Below are positions 6,342 to 14,661 of a stretch of 64,000 nucleotides of DNA, piece after piece; the stretch's first letter is position 1, and each line of letters starts with the position of its first letter. The stretch covers positions 2,108,001 through 2,172,000 of the forward strand of contig NZ_PKFQ01000001.1 of NCBI RefSeq assembly GCF_002939475.1. The letters run 5' to 3'. Made by a program: the position numbers and the translations under genes. The DNA is from Streptomyces cinnamoneus. GTDB taxonomy: Bacteria > Actinomycetota > Actinomycetes > Streptomycetales > Streptomycetaceae. Below the pieces are notes generated by a model. The model was not told the origin of the DNA. It saw nothing but the letters and a program-made list of their open reading frames with translations, and did not search any database.

Positions 6342-9011
6342 TCACGACTCCGCCGCGAGGCGGAGCCGGCTCTGGGGCGCCCCGAGGGGCGGCAGGAACG
6401 GCAGCCGGGCCGGCTGGTCGCCGCCGAGGGCGGCACCGAGCGCGAGCAGACAGCCGGCCGTTCCGGTGGCGAGGTCCATCGACAGCCGCATCATCTGATG
6501 GCCGGGGAAGGCCAGTTCGCCTTCGTACGGCATGGCGTACCAGGACAGGGCCGAGATCTGGGCGGCCAGGTGCCCGGCGGTCGCGTCCGGCGCCGTGGTG
6601 CGGGCGAGGTGCCAGATCATCCCGGCACGGCCCTGGAAGAGGCCGGGCTGGGCGTAGAACCCGGACCGCGCGGCGAGGAGGATGCCGCTTCGGGCCTCCT
6701 GGAGGTCCTCGTCGGCGCGGTGGGCGAGGTAGTCGTCCAGCACCGCGCCGATGCCGACGCTGCCGTCACCGAGGTAGGGCATGGTGCGCCAGCCCTCGTT
6801 GACGTCGAGGGAGCCGATGGGGGTGCGGACGCACTGGGCGAGGTCGGCCCGCAGGGCGGCGCCGGCCAGGTCGAGGAGGGCGGGTGCGCCCGAGCGTTCG
6901 TGGAGCCTGAGGAAGAGCAGCGCGGGGCCGGTGGCGCCGTGCATCAGGCCCGCGCGCCGGCGCCCGGAGGGGGCCGCCTGGTCGGCGGCGAGTCGGTCGG
7001 CCAGCACTTGGGCGGCCTGGACGGCGTGGTCCCGCAGGGACAGGTCGCCGGTGGCCTCGGCGAGGTGGTCGAGGGCCAGGCCCACGCCGGCCAGGCCGCC
7101 GCGCAGTCCGGACGACAGGCGCTGCCACTTCTCCGCGAGCAGCGCGCCGGTGAGGTCCATGGCCCGCTCGACGTGGCCGAGGCCGTGGAGGACGTGGGCG
7201 ACGCCGGCGAGGCCGTCGTAGAGGCCGAGCGGGGTGCCGGGCGGCGCGGAGCGGGTGTGGTCGAGCAGCCACTGCTCGCCCTGTTCGTAGCGCTCGGCGC
7301 CGGTCTCGGCGAGGGCGTGGAGGACCCCGGCGGCGCCGTGGGCGAGCCCGAGTCCGCCGCCGTCGGAGAACTGCGCGATGTCGCCCGGGAAGAGCCGGTC
7401 GTCGCGGTCGGGCGTGGCGGAGGCGAGGATCGCGCGGACCATGGAGTCGCGGGCGGCCGGCCAGTCGCCCGGTTCGGGCAGGGCCGCGGCGCCGCCGCCG
7501 GCCGGAGGGGTGCCGCGCGCGGCCGTCCCGCCGGCGGCGCGGGCCGGGCGGCCGCTCGTCCCCGTGTCGCGGGTGATCTCGGTGACGGCCTCGTCGAGGA
7601 ACTCCCGGGGCACGGGGAAGCGTTCGGCGATGACGCCGGCGAGGTGCGCGGCCTTGGACCGGTCGACGGCGAGAAGCGTGGTGACGGGCAGGAACAGGGC
7701 GAGGCGCAGGCAGGCCAGGGCGTAGCGGTCCACGTCGGTGCCCGTGCGGTCCGGCGGGGCGACGAAGCCGGGGTGGGCGACGACCTGCCGGCCGCTCTCG
7801 GAGGCCGGTGCCGCGGCCTCGAAGTCGATCAGCGTCACGGACCGTTCGTCCGGGGCGACCATGATGTTGAACATGTGCAGGTCGTTGAAGACCACGCCCC
7901 TGGCGTGCACGCGCTCCACCGCGTCCTCCACCGCGCGGTGGATCCGCAGCGCCCAGGCGGTGTAGTCGGCGACCGCGCCGGGGTCGGCGTCGGGGGCGAG
8001 CAGCGGGTGCCGCTCGGCGAAGAAGGAGTTCAGCGGCCGGCCCTCGACGAAGTCCATGACGAGGAAGCGGTGGTCGCCGACGGCGAACCAGTCGCGGAAG
8101 CCGGGCGCGACGCCGAGCCCCGCGAGCTTCTCCAGTGCGTCCCTCTCCCGCTCCAGGCGGGCGATCGCGTCGGCGCCGTCGGCGGCGAGGCCGGCGTGGG
8201 GGCGGCCCTCCTTGAGGACGACGGCGCTGCCGTCGCGGGTGTCGGTGCCGCGGTAGACGCCGCCGCCGTTGGAGAAGTGCAGGGCCTTCTCGATGCTGTA
8301 GGGCAGCTCGCCGACGGTGGTGGCGTTGCGGGCGGCCAGGTGGGGTTCGAGGAAGGCGGGGAGGCGGACCCACGCGGGGGTCTGGAACGCCGGGTTGCGC
8401 AGGTCGGGCACGAGCGTGCCGTCGGGGTCCTCGACGGCGGGGACGAGGGCGCCGTGCGCGTCGGTGCAGTAGCGGCGCGCGAACGCGCCGTAGCGTACGT
8501 AGAGCGGGCCCTCGTGCCAGCGCAGGTCGGTGAGGACGTAGGGGCCGGGAGCGCCGCCGACCGTCTCGTGCAGCTCGGTGAGGACCGTGTGCAGCTGGTC
8601 CTCGTCGGCCGGGTAGACGGTGACGAACTTCCCGCTGGCGTCGCGGGCCGCGTACTTGCTGTTGCGCAGGTGCAACAGGTGCGGCGCGGGGACGAACTTG
8701 AAGGGGATGCCCCGGGGGACGCAGTAGTCCCAGACCGCGGCCGCCGTCTTGTCGGCGCTCTCCGCGGTGGCGGACACGTGGATCTTCCAGCCCTGTGCGG
8801 GCTGTCCGGGGCGCGGGGCGCCGGTGGCGTCGACGGGCGTGAGCTGGAGCCAGTCGCCGCTGCGGGTGCTCTTCCAGCCGTCGGGGACGGGCCGCCGCGC
8901 CGTCTCGAAGAGGGCGGTCCCGGCGCCGGTTCCGGCGGGGGCCGACAACCGGTCCGGGATCTCGTAGAAGTGCCTGTCGGCCAGGCAGTAGACCTCGTAC
9001 CGCTTCTCCAT
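6342..9011 (-). CDS. ramC: Class III lanthionine synthetase (RamC/AmfT-type)
   Basis: The 889-residue length is normal for the family. The N-terminal lyase-like region starts DRHFYEIPDRL. The central Ser/Thr-kinase-like domain shows the ATP-binding lysine in VVLKEGRP, the catalytic loop VVFNDLHMFNIM and the metal-binding LIDFE. The C-terminal LanC-like cyclase region (about 530-889) keeps repeat signatures such as LAHGAAGVLHAL and LMHGATGPALLF, but no complete Cys-Cys-His zinc site, as expected for class III enzymes. It phosphorylates precursor serines, eliminates phosphate and closes (methyl)lanthionine/labionin rings on RamS. It is the first gene of the operon, with AAGGGGGG before the ATG. 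The 130-base upstream region, shared with the ferredoxin 3' end, should hold the RamR-controlled promoter. Confidence 0.93.
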   Translation of the reverse strand: MEKRYEVYCLADRHFYEIPDRLSAPAGTGAGTALFETARRPVPDGWKSTRSGDWLQLTPVDATGAPRPGQPAQGWKIHVSATAESADKTAAAVWDYCVPRGIPFKFVPAPHLLHLRNSKYAARDASGKFVTVYPADEDQLHTVLTELHETVGGAPGPYVLTDLRWHEGPLYVRYGAFARRYCTDAHGALVPAVEDPDGTLVPDLRNPAFQTPAWVRLPAFLEPHLAARNATTVGELPYSIEKALHFSNGGGVYRGTDTRDGSAVVLKEGRPHAGLAADGADAIARLERERDALEKLAGLGVAPGFRDWFAVGDHRFLVMDFVEGRPLNSFFAERHPLLAPDADPGAVADYTAWALRIHRAVEDAVERVHARGVVFNDLHMFNIMVAPDERSVTLIDFEAAAPASESGRQVVAHPGFVAPPDRTGTDVDRYALACLRLALFLPVTTLLAVDRSKAAHLAGVIAERFPVPREFLDEAVTEITRDTGTSGRPARAAGGTAARGTPPAGGGAAALPEPGDWPAARDSMVRAILASATPDRDDRLFPGDIAQFSDGGGLGLAHGAAGVLHALAETGAERYEQGEQWLLDHTRSAPPGTPLGLYDGLAGVAHVLHGLGHVERAMDLTGALLAEKWQRLSSGLRGGLAGVGLALDHLAEATGDLSLRDHAVQAAQVLADRLAADQAAPSGRRRAGLMHGATGPALLFLRLHERSGAPALLDLAGAALRADLAQCVRTPIGSLDVNEGWRTMPYLGDGSVGIGAVLDDYLAHRADEDLQEARSGILLAARSGFYAQPGLFQGRAGMIWHLARTTAPDATAGHLAAQISALSWYAMPYEGELAFPGHQMMRLSMDLATGTAGCLLALGAALGGDQPARLPFLPPLGAPQSRLRLAAES

Positions 9012-9147
9012 CGGACCCCCCTTGGCGGCGACGGGAAGAGATTTCCACGCCGCAGAGGGCCGGGACAGTCACGCGTGTCACGAACATCCCGTGCGGAACG
9101 CATGAGTTAAGTAATGTACGGACCAGAATCCGAACAGAGGGCCGACC

Positions 9148-9387
9148 CTACTCCTCCGGGGGGAACACCGCCTCCCCCGTACCGGCCACATGGAGGGCCA
9201 CGGCCTCCACGGGGCAGCCCTCGGCCGCCTCCAGCACCGCCGGCGACGCCTCCGTCTCCTCTGCCACCGGCCGCGACCGGCGCGTCGCGTCGAGCCGGAA
9301 CGCCCCGGGCGCCACGGCCGCGCACAGCCCCGAGCCGACGCACACGCCCCGGTCGACCGCCACCCGCCAGCGCGGTGCCCCGCTCAC
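9148..9387 (-). CDS. [3Fe-4S] ferredoxin
   Basis: This 79-residue acidic protein has Cys16-X5-Cys22 and a distal Cys58-Pro. In such short actinobacterial ferredoxins these three Cys ligate one [3Fe-4S] cluster, and a fourth ligand is absent. They commonly pass electrons to cytochromes P450. The GTG start overlaps the stop of the upstream aldehyde dehydrogenase (GTGA), so the pair is one operon. No P450 adjoins it, but the CYP125-like gene at 19.66 kb has a similar inverted repeat in its promoter and is a candidate partner by inference. Confidence 0.9.
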   Translation of the reverse strand: MSGAPRWRVAVDRGVCVGSGLCAAVAPGAFRLDATRRSRPVAEETEASPAVLEAAEGCPVEAVALHVAGTGEAVFPPEE

Positions 9388-10865
9388 CGGCCGGCCCCGT
9401 CCCGCCCGTAACCCGCCGGCAGGTGGATGGTCTTCTGCTCCAGGTACTCGGCGTAGCCCTCGGGGCCGCCCTCCCTGCCGAGCCCGGAGTCCTTGTAGCC
9501 GCCGAAGGGCGCGAGCATGTCCAGGCTGAAGGTGTTGACGGAGTACGTGCCGGTGCGCACGCGGCGCGCGATGCCGATGCCGTGCTCGACGTCGCCGGTC
9601 CAGACGCTGCCGGAGAGCCCGTAGTCGGAGTCGTCGGCGATCGCGACGGCCTCCTCCTCGTCCTCGTAGGGCAGCAGGCACACCACCGGGCCGAAGATCT
9701 CCTCGCGGGCGATCCGCATGGCGTTGGTGACCTCGCCGAAGAGCGTCGGCTCCACGTACCAGCCGCGGTCCGCGCCCGCCGGGGTGCCGCCGCCCGCCAG
9801 CAGGGCGGCGCCCTCGCGCCGGCCGAGCGCGATGTAGTCCAGCGACCGCTGGCGCTGGCGCCGGGTCACCAGGGGGCCGACCTCGGTGGCGGGGTCGAGG
9901 GGGTCGCCGACGGTCAGGGCGGTGGCCGCGGCGGCGAGGCGCTCGGCGAGCTCGGCGTAGTGCGAGCGGGGCGCGAGGACGCGGGTCTGGGCGACGCAGG
10001 CCTGTCCGTTGTTCATCCAGGCGCTGGGCACGATGCCGGCGACGGCCGCGTCCAGGTCCGCGTCGGGCAGGACGATCGCGGCGGACTTGCCGCCCAGTTC
10101 CAGGGTGACGCGGGCGAGGTGGCCGGCGGCGACCTCCATGACGCGTTTGCCCGCCGCGACGGAGCCGGTGAAGGACACCTTGTCGACCCCGGGGTGGCCG
10201 ACGAGGTACTCCCCGGTCTCACGGCCCGCGGGCAGGATCGACAGCACCCCCTCGGGCAGCCCCGCCGCGGCCGCGACCTCGGCGAGGACGTAGGAGTCCA
10301 GGGGCGTCTCCGGCGCCGGCTTGAGCACCACCGAGCAGCCCGCCAGCAGCGCCGGCGCGACCTTGGCCGCCGCCACGAACTGCGGCACGTTCCAGGGCAC
10401 CACCGCCGCCACCACGCCGACCGGCTCGCGCCGCACGAGCAGCGGACCGAGGGCTCCGGCGCGCCGCTCCTCGTAGGGGAAGCCGCGGGCGACGGCGATG
10501 GCGGAGTCCCACACCATGACGGCGCCGAGGGCCTGGGCGAGGACGCTCCAGGAGTAGGGGGAGCCGTTCTGGGCGGAGACGGTCCTCGCGATCTCCTCGT
10601 GGCGGGCGGCGAGGCCGTCCTTGATCCGGGTGACGACCGCGAGCCGCTCCGCCAGCGGCAGGCCGGCCCACACCCCGGAGTCGAAGGCCGCCCGGGCGGC
10701 GGCCACGGCGCGGTCCACGTCGGCGCGCGAGGCGTGCGGGACGCGTCCGATGACCTCTTCGCTGTGCGGCGAGACCACGTCGATGACCGCGCCGCCGTCT
10801 CCGGCGGCCGGGTCGGCGAGTCTGCCGCCGATGAAGAGCTGTCCGTGCTCGACGAGTTCGGCCAT
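9384..10865 (-). CDS. NAD(P)-dependent aldehyde dehydrogenase
   Basis: The 493-residue enzyme shows standard ALDH motifs: PWNVPQFVAAAKVAPALLAG (cofactor region), SFTGSVAAGKRV, the general-base Glu in LELGGKSA, the catalytic Cys in NNGQACVAQT, and EEIFGPV near the C-terminus. It oxidises an aldehyde to the acid; the substrate is not readable. The ATG follows GGGGACC. The frame is open far upstream, but similarity begins at MAELVEHGQLFIGG, so 10865 is the real start. It is coupled to a P450-type ferredoxin, consistent with a hydroxylation-oxidation route for lipids or terpenes. Confidence 0.93.
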   Translation of the reverse strand: MAELVEHGQLFIGGRLADPAAGDGGAVIDVVSPHSEEVIGRVPHASRADVDRAVAAARAAFDSGVWAGLPLAERLAVVTRIKDGLAARHEEIARTVSAQNGSPYSWSVLAQALGAVMVWDSAIAVARGFPYEERRAGALGPLLVRREPVGVVAAVVPWNVPQFVAAAKVAPALLAGCSVVLKPAPETPLDSYVLAEVAAAAGLPEGVLSILPAGRETGEYLVGHPGVDKVSFTGSVAAGKRVMEVAAGHLARVTLELGGKSAAIVLPDADLDAAVAGIVPSAWMNNGQACVAQTRVLAPRSHYAELAERLAAAATALTVGDPLDPATEVGPLVTRRQRQRSLDYIALGRREGAALLAGGGTPAGADRGWYVEPTLFGEVTNAMRIAREEIFGPVVCLLPYEDEEEAVAIADDSDYGLSGSVWTGDVEHGIGIARRVRTGTYSVNTFSLDMLAPFGGYKDSGLGREGGPEGYAEYLEQKTIHLPAGYGRDGAGR

Positions 10866-10893
10866 GACGGGGGGTCCCCTCGCATCGGTAGCA

Positions 10894-10910
10894 TCTGACG
10901 GTGCATCAGC
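10894..10910. promoter_or_regulatory. Inverted repeat in the ALDH/ferredoxin promoter
   Basis: TCTGAC, five bases, then ATCAGC forms an imperfect inverted repeat about 30 bases upstream of the ALDH start. The same TCTGAC half-site with an N5 spacer appears perfectly at 19571-19587 upstream of the P450 gene. This suggests a common regulator. Confidence 0.4.
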
Positions 10911-10924
10911 AATGTACGAGGGCC

Positions 10925-11075
10925 GGAGGACGACGGGAAGGCGCTCCACCCGTGCAAGGGGACGGTGGGCCAGCCACCGGGCCCGCAACGGAGAGTGCGA
11001 CCGGGGAGAGGGGAAGGCGCCCCACCCACGAGGGGGCGGGGCGGGGAGACCCCTGGCAGGGGGCGTAGAGCGGTT
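10925..11075 (+). other. Possible degenerate cobalamin-riboswitch-like leader
   Basis: Within the leader of the ECF operon, elements reminiscent of a B12 riboswitch occur in the canonical order. They are GGGAA (10936), CCGTGCAAGGGG (10950), CCCGCAACGG (10982), GGGAAGGCGCC (11011) and a GGAGACC box followed by CCTGGC (11045-11057). Spacing is about right, but the GGTG core and the full B12 box are imperfect and the region is GC-biased, so chance similarity is possible. The downstream genes fit vitamin uptake. An RF00174 covariance search would decide. Confidence 0.25.
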
Positions 11076-11176
11076 TCGCGGGCGGTGCGGGGCAAGCGGA
11101 GGAACAGAGGGCGGACCCGCGAAATCGCAGCCCCCAGAAGGGGACTCCACGCCCCGCCCCCGCCCCGGAAACCGAT

Positions 11177-11269
11177 CCCCGGCCCGACGGGGGCACAGGA
11201 CCCCGGCCCGACGGGGCACAGGACCCCGGCCCGGCGGAAACCCGGTCCCCGGCCCGACGGGGGCACAGG
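11177..11269 (+). repeat. Four imperfect 23-24-base tandem repeats
   Basis: Units begin at 11177, 11201, 11224 and 11247, each starting CCCCGGCCC. Units 1, 2 and 4 continue GACGGGG(G)CACAGG, while unit 3 diverges to GGCGGAAACCCGGT. Each unit contains a self-pairing CCCCGGCCCGACGGGG core that could fold into a small hairpin. They lie in the long leader of the ECF-transporter operon. Confidence 0.85.
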
Positions 11270-11408
11270 CCGCCGTTCCCCGGCCGCACCGCGGCCCATG
11301 GCGGCCGGAGCCGCCCGCGCGCGGCCGGATAAAGTGTTCAGCTCCCACCAAAGCGTCACTCCGAAGGTCCCCGGTGCGAGCCGGGCAATCACCGAGAGGC
11401 ACCCTTCC

Positions 11409-12677
11409 ATGGCCCCCTCCTTCGCCGTCCACGCGCGCCGCGGCGCCGCGGCCCTGGCCACCGCCGCCGCCCTCGGCGCGGGCGCCGCCCCCGCCGCCTT
11501 CGCCGACGGCTCCCCCTCCCCGGCGGCGTCGGGGCTGTACGGCGCGAAGGACCCGCAGTTCGACGGCGTCTTCCGGCAGTCGCTGGCCTTCCTGGCGCAG
11601 GACGCGGTGGGTGTCTCGCCGGCCCCGAAGGCCGTCGACTGGCTGGCCGGGCAGCAGTGCGCGGACGGCGGCTTCGCCGGCTACCGGGCCGACACCGGCA
11701 AGGCGTGCGACGCGAACGCGGGGGAGTTCACCGACGCCACGTCGGCGGCCGTGCAGGCCTTGGCGGCCGTCGGCGGGCGGGCCGGCGCCGTGCAGAAGGG
11801 CCTGGAGTGGCTCAAGACCCACCAGCACGAGGACGGCGGCTGGGGCATGACCCCGGGCGGCGCCACCGACGCCAACTCCACCTCCATCGCCGTGGGCGCC
11901 TTCGTCGCCGCGGGCCAGGACCCGGCGAAGGCCGCGGTCAAGGGCGGCAAGAGCCCGTACGACGCGCTGCTGTCCTTCCAGCTCGGCTGCGACAAGAAGG
12001 AGGACGAGCGCGGCGCCTTCGCCTACATGCCGCAGAACGGCGAGCTGCTGCCCAACGACCTGGCCTCGGCCGCCGCCGCGCAGGCCGCGCTCGGCAAGGG
12101 CTTCCTGACCGGGCCCGCCGCCAAGGGCGCGGACCGGCCGGTGGCGCCGCTGGACTGCGCGGGTGACGAGAAGGCGAAGCCGAAGGACGCGGCGGCGGGC
12201 GCCGAGGCCGTGGCCGCCTACCTGGCGAAGAAGCTCGACGCCGGCGACAACCACCTGAAGTCCTCCATGCCGGGCGCCCCCGCGGGCCCCGACTTCGGCA
12301 CCACCGCCGACGCCACCCTGGCCCTCGCGACGGGCGGCCACCGCAACGCCGCCGCCAAGCCGCTGACGTGGCTCCAGGCCAAGGACAACAAGGCCGTCGA
12401 GTGGGCCCAGGGCGACCCGGGCCGCCTCGCCAAGCTCGTCCTCACCGCCCACGCCGCCGGCGCCGACCCCCGGGACTTCGGCGGCACCGACCTGGTGAAG
12501 CAGCTGAACGAGACCGGCCCCGCCCCGGAGAAGGCCTCCGCCTCGCCGGAGAAGAAGGACGAGGAGAAGAAGGACGACGGCGGCGGCTTCGGCGTCTGGT
12601 GGTTCTTCGGGCTCTTCTTCGTCGCGAGCGTGGGCGTGGGCTTCCTGCTCAGCGGCCGCAAGAAGAACAAGCTGTGA
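11409..12677 (+). CDS. Secreted, membrane-anchored alpha-toroid repeat protein of an ECF operon
   Basis: The 422 residues comprise a signal peptide (ending near AAPAAFADG), prenyltransferase/squalene-oxidase-like helical repeats (AVDWLAGQQCADGGFAGY, then GLEWLKTHQHEDGGWGM), an acidic Lys/Glu linker, a C-terminal membrane helix (VWWFFGLFFVASVGVGFLL) and the basic tail SGRKKNKL. QxxDGG repeats build alpha/alpha toroids, the fold also used by transcobalamin and intrinsic factor to bind B12, although here it is probably not catalytic. With an ECF transporter downstream, I infer an extracytoplasmic substrate-capture protein, possibly for cobalamin. GAGAGG precedes the ATG. It overlaps the next gene by GTGA. 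Confidence 0.85.
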   Translation: MAPSFAVHARRGAAALATAAALGAGAAPAAFADGSPSPAASGLYGAKDPQFDGVFRQSLAFLAQDAVGVSPAPKAVDWLAGQQCADGGFAGYRADTGKACDANAGEFTDATSAAVQALAAVGGRAGAVQKGLEWLKTHQHEDGGWGMTPGGATDANSTSIAVGAFVAAGQDPAKAAVKGGKSPYDALLSFQLGCDKKEDERGAFAYMPQNGELLPNDLASAAAAQAALGKGFLTGPAAKGADRPVAPLDCAGDEKAKPKDAAAGAEAVAAYLAKKLDAGDNHLKSSMPGAPAGPDFGTTADATLALATGGHRNAAAKPLTWLQAKDNKAVEWAQGDPGRLAKLVLTAHAAGADPRDFGGTDLVKQLNETGPAPEKASASPEKKDEEKKDDGGGFGVWWFFGLFFVASVGVGFLLSGRKKNKL

Positions 12678-13348
12678 GGCCGGCGCGCGGTCCGCGCGCG
12701 GTCCGCGCGCTGCTCCTCGCCCCTCTCCTCGCCGCGCTGACCGCCGTGCTCGGCGCGGCGCCCGCCCACGCGGACGGCTACCGCTACTGGTCGTTCTGGC
12801 AGGGCGCGGGGCAGGAGTGGACGTACGCCACGCAGGGGCCCGCCACGCTGCGGCCCGGCGACGGCCAGGCCGTGGGCTTCCGCTTCGCCGTCAGCGAGGA
12901 CTCGGCGCACGCCGCGAAGCCGCGGGCGGCCGCCGGCTTCGGCGCGGTGTGCGCGGGCACCCCCGCGAAGGAGGGCCGCAAGCGCGTCGCCGTGGTCCTC
13001 GACTTCGGCACCCCGGCCGACGCCCCCTCCGGCGACGCCCCGCCGGCGGCCCGTACCGCCTGCGCGCAGGTGGCCGCGGACGCGAGTGCCGGCGAGGTGC
13101 TGGCCGCGGTGGCCGAGCCGCTGCGCTACGACTCCTCGGCGCTGCTGTGCGCGATCGCGGGGTACCCGCGGACCGGGTGCGGCGAGCGGGTCGGGGAGAG
13201 GAAGAGCACCGCCGCGGCCGAGGAGGGGACGGCCTCCGGGAAGAAGGACGACGGTGGCCCGTCGGCCGGGCTGGTCGGCGGCGTCGCCGTCGTGGTCGCC
13301 CTCGGTGCCGCGGGCCTGTGGCAGGCCCGGCGACGCCGTCACGGGTGA
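12674..13348 (+). CDS. SCO2322-family secreted membrane-anchored protein
   Basis: The GTG overlaps the previous stop (GTGA), giving 224 residues. A signal peptide ends at APAHADG. The conserved segment GYRYWSFWQGAGQEWTYATQ follows, then a Cys-containing domain with four cysteines and a C-terminal helix (AGLVGGVAVVVALGAAGLW) with the basic tail RRRRHG. This domain organisation is known in Streptomyces as the SCO2322 family, of unknown biochemistry. Its fixed position between the toroid protein and the ECF transporter suggests it presents substrate to the transporter or anchors the complex outside the membrane. Confidence 0.8.
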   Translation: MRPARGPRAVRALLLAPLLAALTAVLGAAPAHADGYRYWSFWQGAGQEWTYATQGPATLRPGDGQAVGFRFAVSEDSAHAAKPRAAAGFGAVCAGTPAKEGRKRVAVVLDFGTPADAPSGDAPPAARTACAQVAADASAGEVLAAVAEPLRYDSSALLCAIAGYPRTGCGERVGERKSTAAAEEGTASGKKDDGGPSAGLVGGVAVVVALGAAGLWQARRRRHG

Positions 13349-13407
13349 CCCGTCGGCGTCACGAGAAGAGTCACGAGAGTCGAGACCGGAAGAGCTGTAC
13401 GAGCCGG

Positions 13408-14661
13408 ATGGTGCGGATGAGCGGGGCAAGCCGGGTGGGCCCGGCCGGCGGGCGCGCGCCGGCGTTGCACGCCGGGGCGTGGTGGGTGTGGGCGCTCGGG
13501 CTCGCGACGGCGGCCTCGCGCACCACCAATCCGCTGCTGCTGGGCATGCTGGTCGGCGTCGCCGGTTACGTCGTCGCGGCGCGGCGCACGGACGCGCCGT
13601 GGGCCCGCTCGTACGGGGCCTTCCTCAGGCTCGGTCTGGCCGTGATCGTCATCCGGCTGGTCTTCGCGGTCGCGCTCGGCTCGCCGATCCCCGGCACGCA
13701 CGTCGTCGTCACCCTCCCGGAGGTGCCGCTCCCCGCGTGGGCGCGGGGGGTGCGCATCGGCGGCCGGGTGACCGCGGAGGCGCTGGTCTTCGCCCTGTAC
13801 GACGGGATGAAGCTGGCCGCCCTGCTGGTCTGCGTCGGCGCGGCGAACGCCCTCGCCAACCCGGCGCGGCTGCTGAAGTCGCTGCCGGGCGCGCTGTACG
13901 AGGCGGGGGTGGCGGTCGTCGTCGCCATGACCTTCGCCCCGAACCTGGTCGCGGACGTCCAGCGGCTGCGCGGGGCGCGGCGGCTGCGGGGCCGCTCCGG
14001 GCGGGGGCTGAAGGCCCTGGCCCAGGTGGGGCTGCCGGTACTGGAGGGGGCACTGGAGCGTTCCGTGGCGTTGGCGGCGGCCATGAACGCCCGTGGCTAC
14101 GGCCGCACCGCCCGCGTCCCGCGCCCGGTCCGGCTCACGACGAACGCGCTGACCCTGGGCGGTCTGCTGGGCGTGTGCGCGGGGACGTATGGGCTGCTGG
14201 CCGATGTCGGCGCGGGTTACGGCCTGCCGCTCCTGCTCGCCGGCCTGGCCCTGGCCGTGGCGGGCCTGTGGCTGGGCGGCCGCCGCTCGGTGCGCACGCG
14301 CTACCGGCCGGACCGGTGGGACGGACGGGCGTGGCTGGTGTCGGCCTCGGGCGTGGCCGTGGCGGCACTGATGATCTGGGCGGGCGACCACGCCCCGACG
14401 GCCCTCCATTCGCCGGCCGTGCCGCTGACGGCTCCGGCGCTGCCGCTGTGGCCGGCGGCCGCGGTGCTGCTGGGGCTGCTGCCCGCGTTCGCCGCGCCGG
14501 CGGGGACGGCCGCCACCACCCGGTCCCGTGAGGCCCGGGGCGCTGCCTCGACCGCTCCACCTCCGGGGCCCTCCGTCCCGCCGCCGCGGCGCGCGACCCC
14601 CACCGGGGAGCCCGGCGGTGCCGCACCGCTCGACATCCCCCACCCCCAGGAGCCCAAGTGA
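13408..14661 (+). CDS. ECF transporter transmembrane T component (CbiQ-like)
   Basis: This 417-residue membrane protein has about six predicted helices (such as GAWWVWALGLATAASRTTNPLLLG and LGGLLGVCAGTYGLLADVG). It carries the EcfT coupling motif with Ala-Arg-Gly in AAAMNARGYG, where the T component docks on its ATPases. Length exceeds the 250-300 residue norm because of a Pro-rich cytoplasmic tail. The GTG of the ATPase gene overlaps its stop by four bases. Alternative starts are the GTG at 13411 and ATG at 13417, and no strong ribosome site separates them. It powers vitamin uptake together with the next two genes. Confidence 0.88.
   Translation: MVRMSGASRVGPAGGRAPALHAGAWWVWALGLATAASRTTNPLLLGMLVGVAGYVVAARRTDAPWARSYGAFLRLGLAVIVIRLVFAVALGSPIPGTHVVVTLPEVPLPAWARGVRIGGRVTAEALVFALYDGMKLAALLVCVGAANALANPARLLKSLPGALYEAGVAVVVAMTFAPNLVADVQRLRGARRLRGRSGRGLKALAQVGLPVLEGALERSVALAAAMNARGYGRTARVPRPVRLTTNALTLGGLLGVCAGTYGLLADVGAGYGLPLLLAGLALAVAGLWLGGRRSVRTRYRPDRWDGRAWLVSASGVAVAALMIWAGDHAPTALHSPAVPLTAPALPLWPAAAVLLGLLPAFAAPAGTAATTRSREARGAASTAPPPGPSVPPPRRATPTGEPGGAAPLDIPHPQEPK

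Larger units (their letters stand above)
10866..11408. other. 543-base intergenic region (ALDH promoter and ECF-operon leader)
   Basis: This gap between divergent genes holds the ALDH-side inverted repeat near 10.9 kb, a GC-rich structured stretch with riboswitch-like pieces, a block of imperfect tandem repeats (11177-11269), and a final less GC-rich stretch (ATAAAGTGTTCAGC, 11329 onward). That last stretch may be the proximal promoter or leader of the operon starting at 11409. I see no gene in it. Confidence 0.6.

Noticed and set aside
6297..9110. 937-residue frame on the plus strand opposite ramC
   Set aside because: It is the codon-aligned antisense of ramC, Gly/Val/Glu-biased without domain motifs; a normal artefact of high GC.
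11341..11408. CCGGTGCGAGCCGG as the P3 arm of a cobalamin riboswitch
   Set aside because: Only 40 bases separate it from the start codon, too few for the rest of a switch.
10866..12452. Upstream extension of the ALDH frame to 1022 residues
   Set aside because: It runs antisense through the toroid gene and non-coding leader; ALDH similarity begins at 10865.
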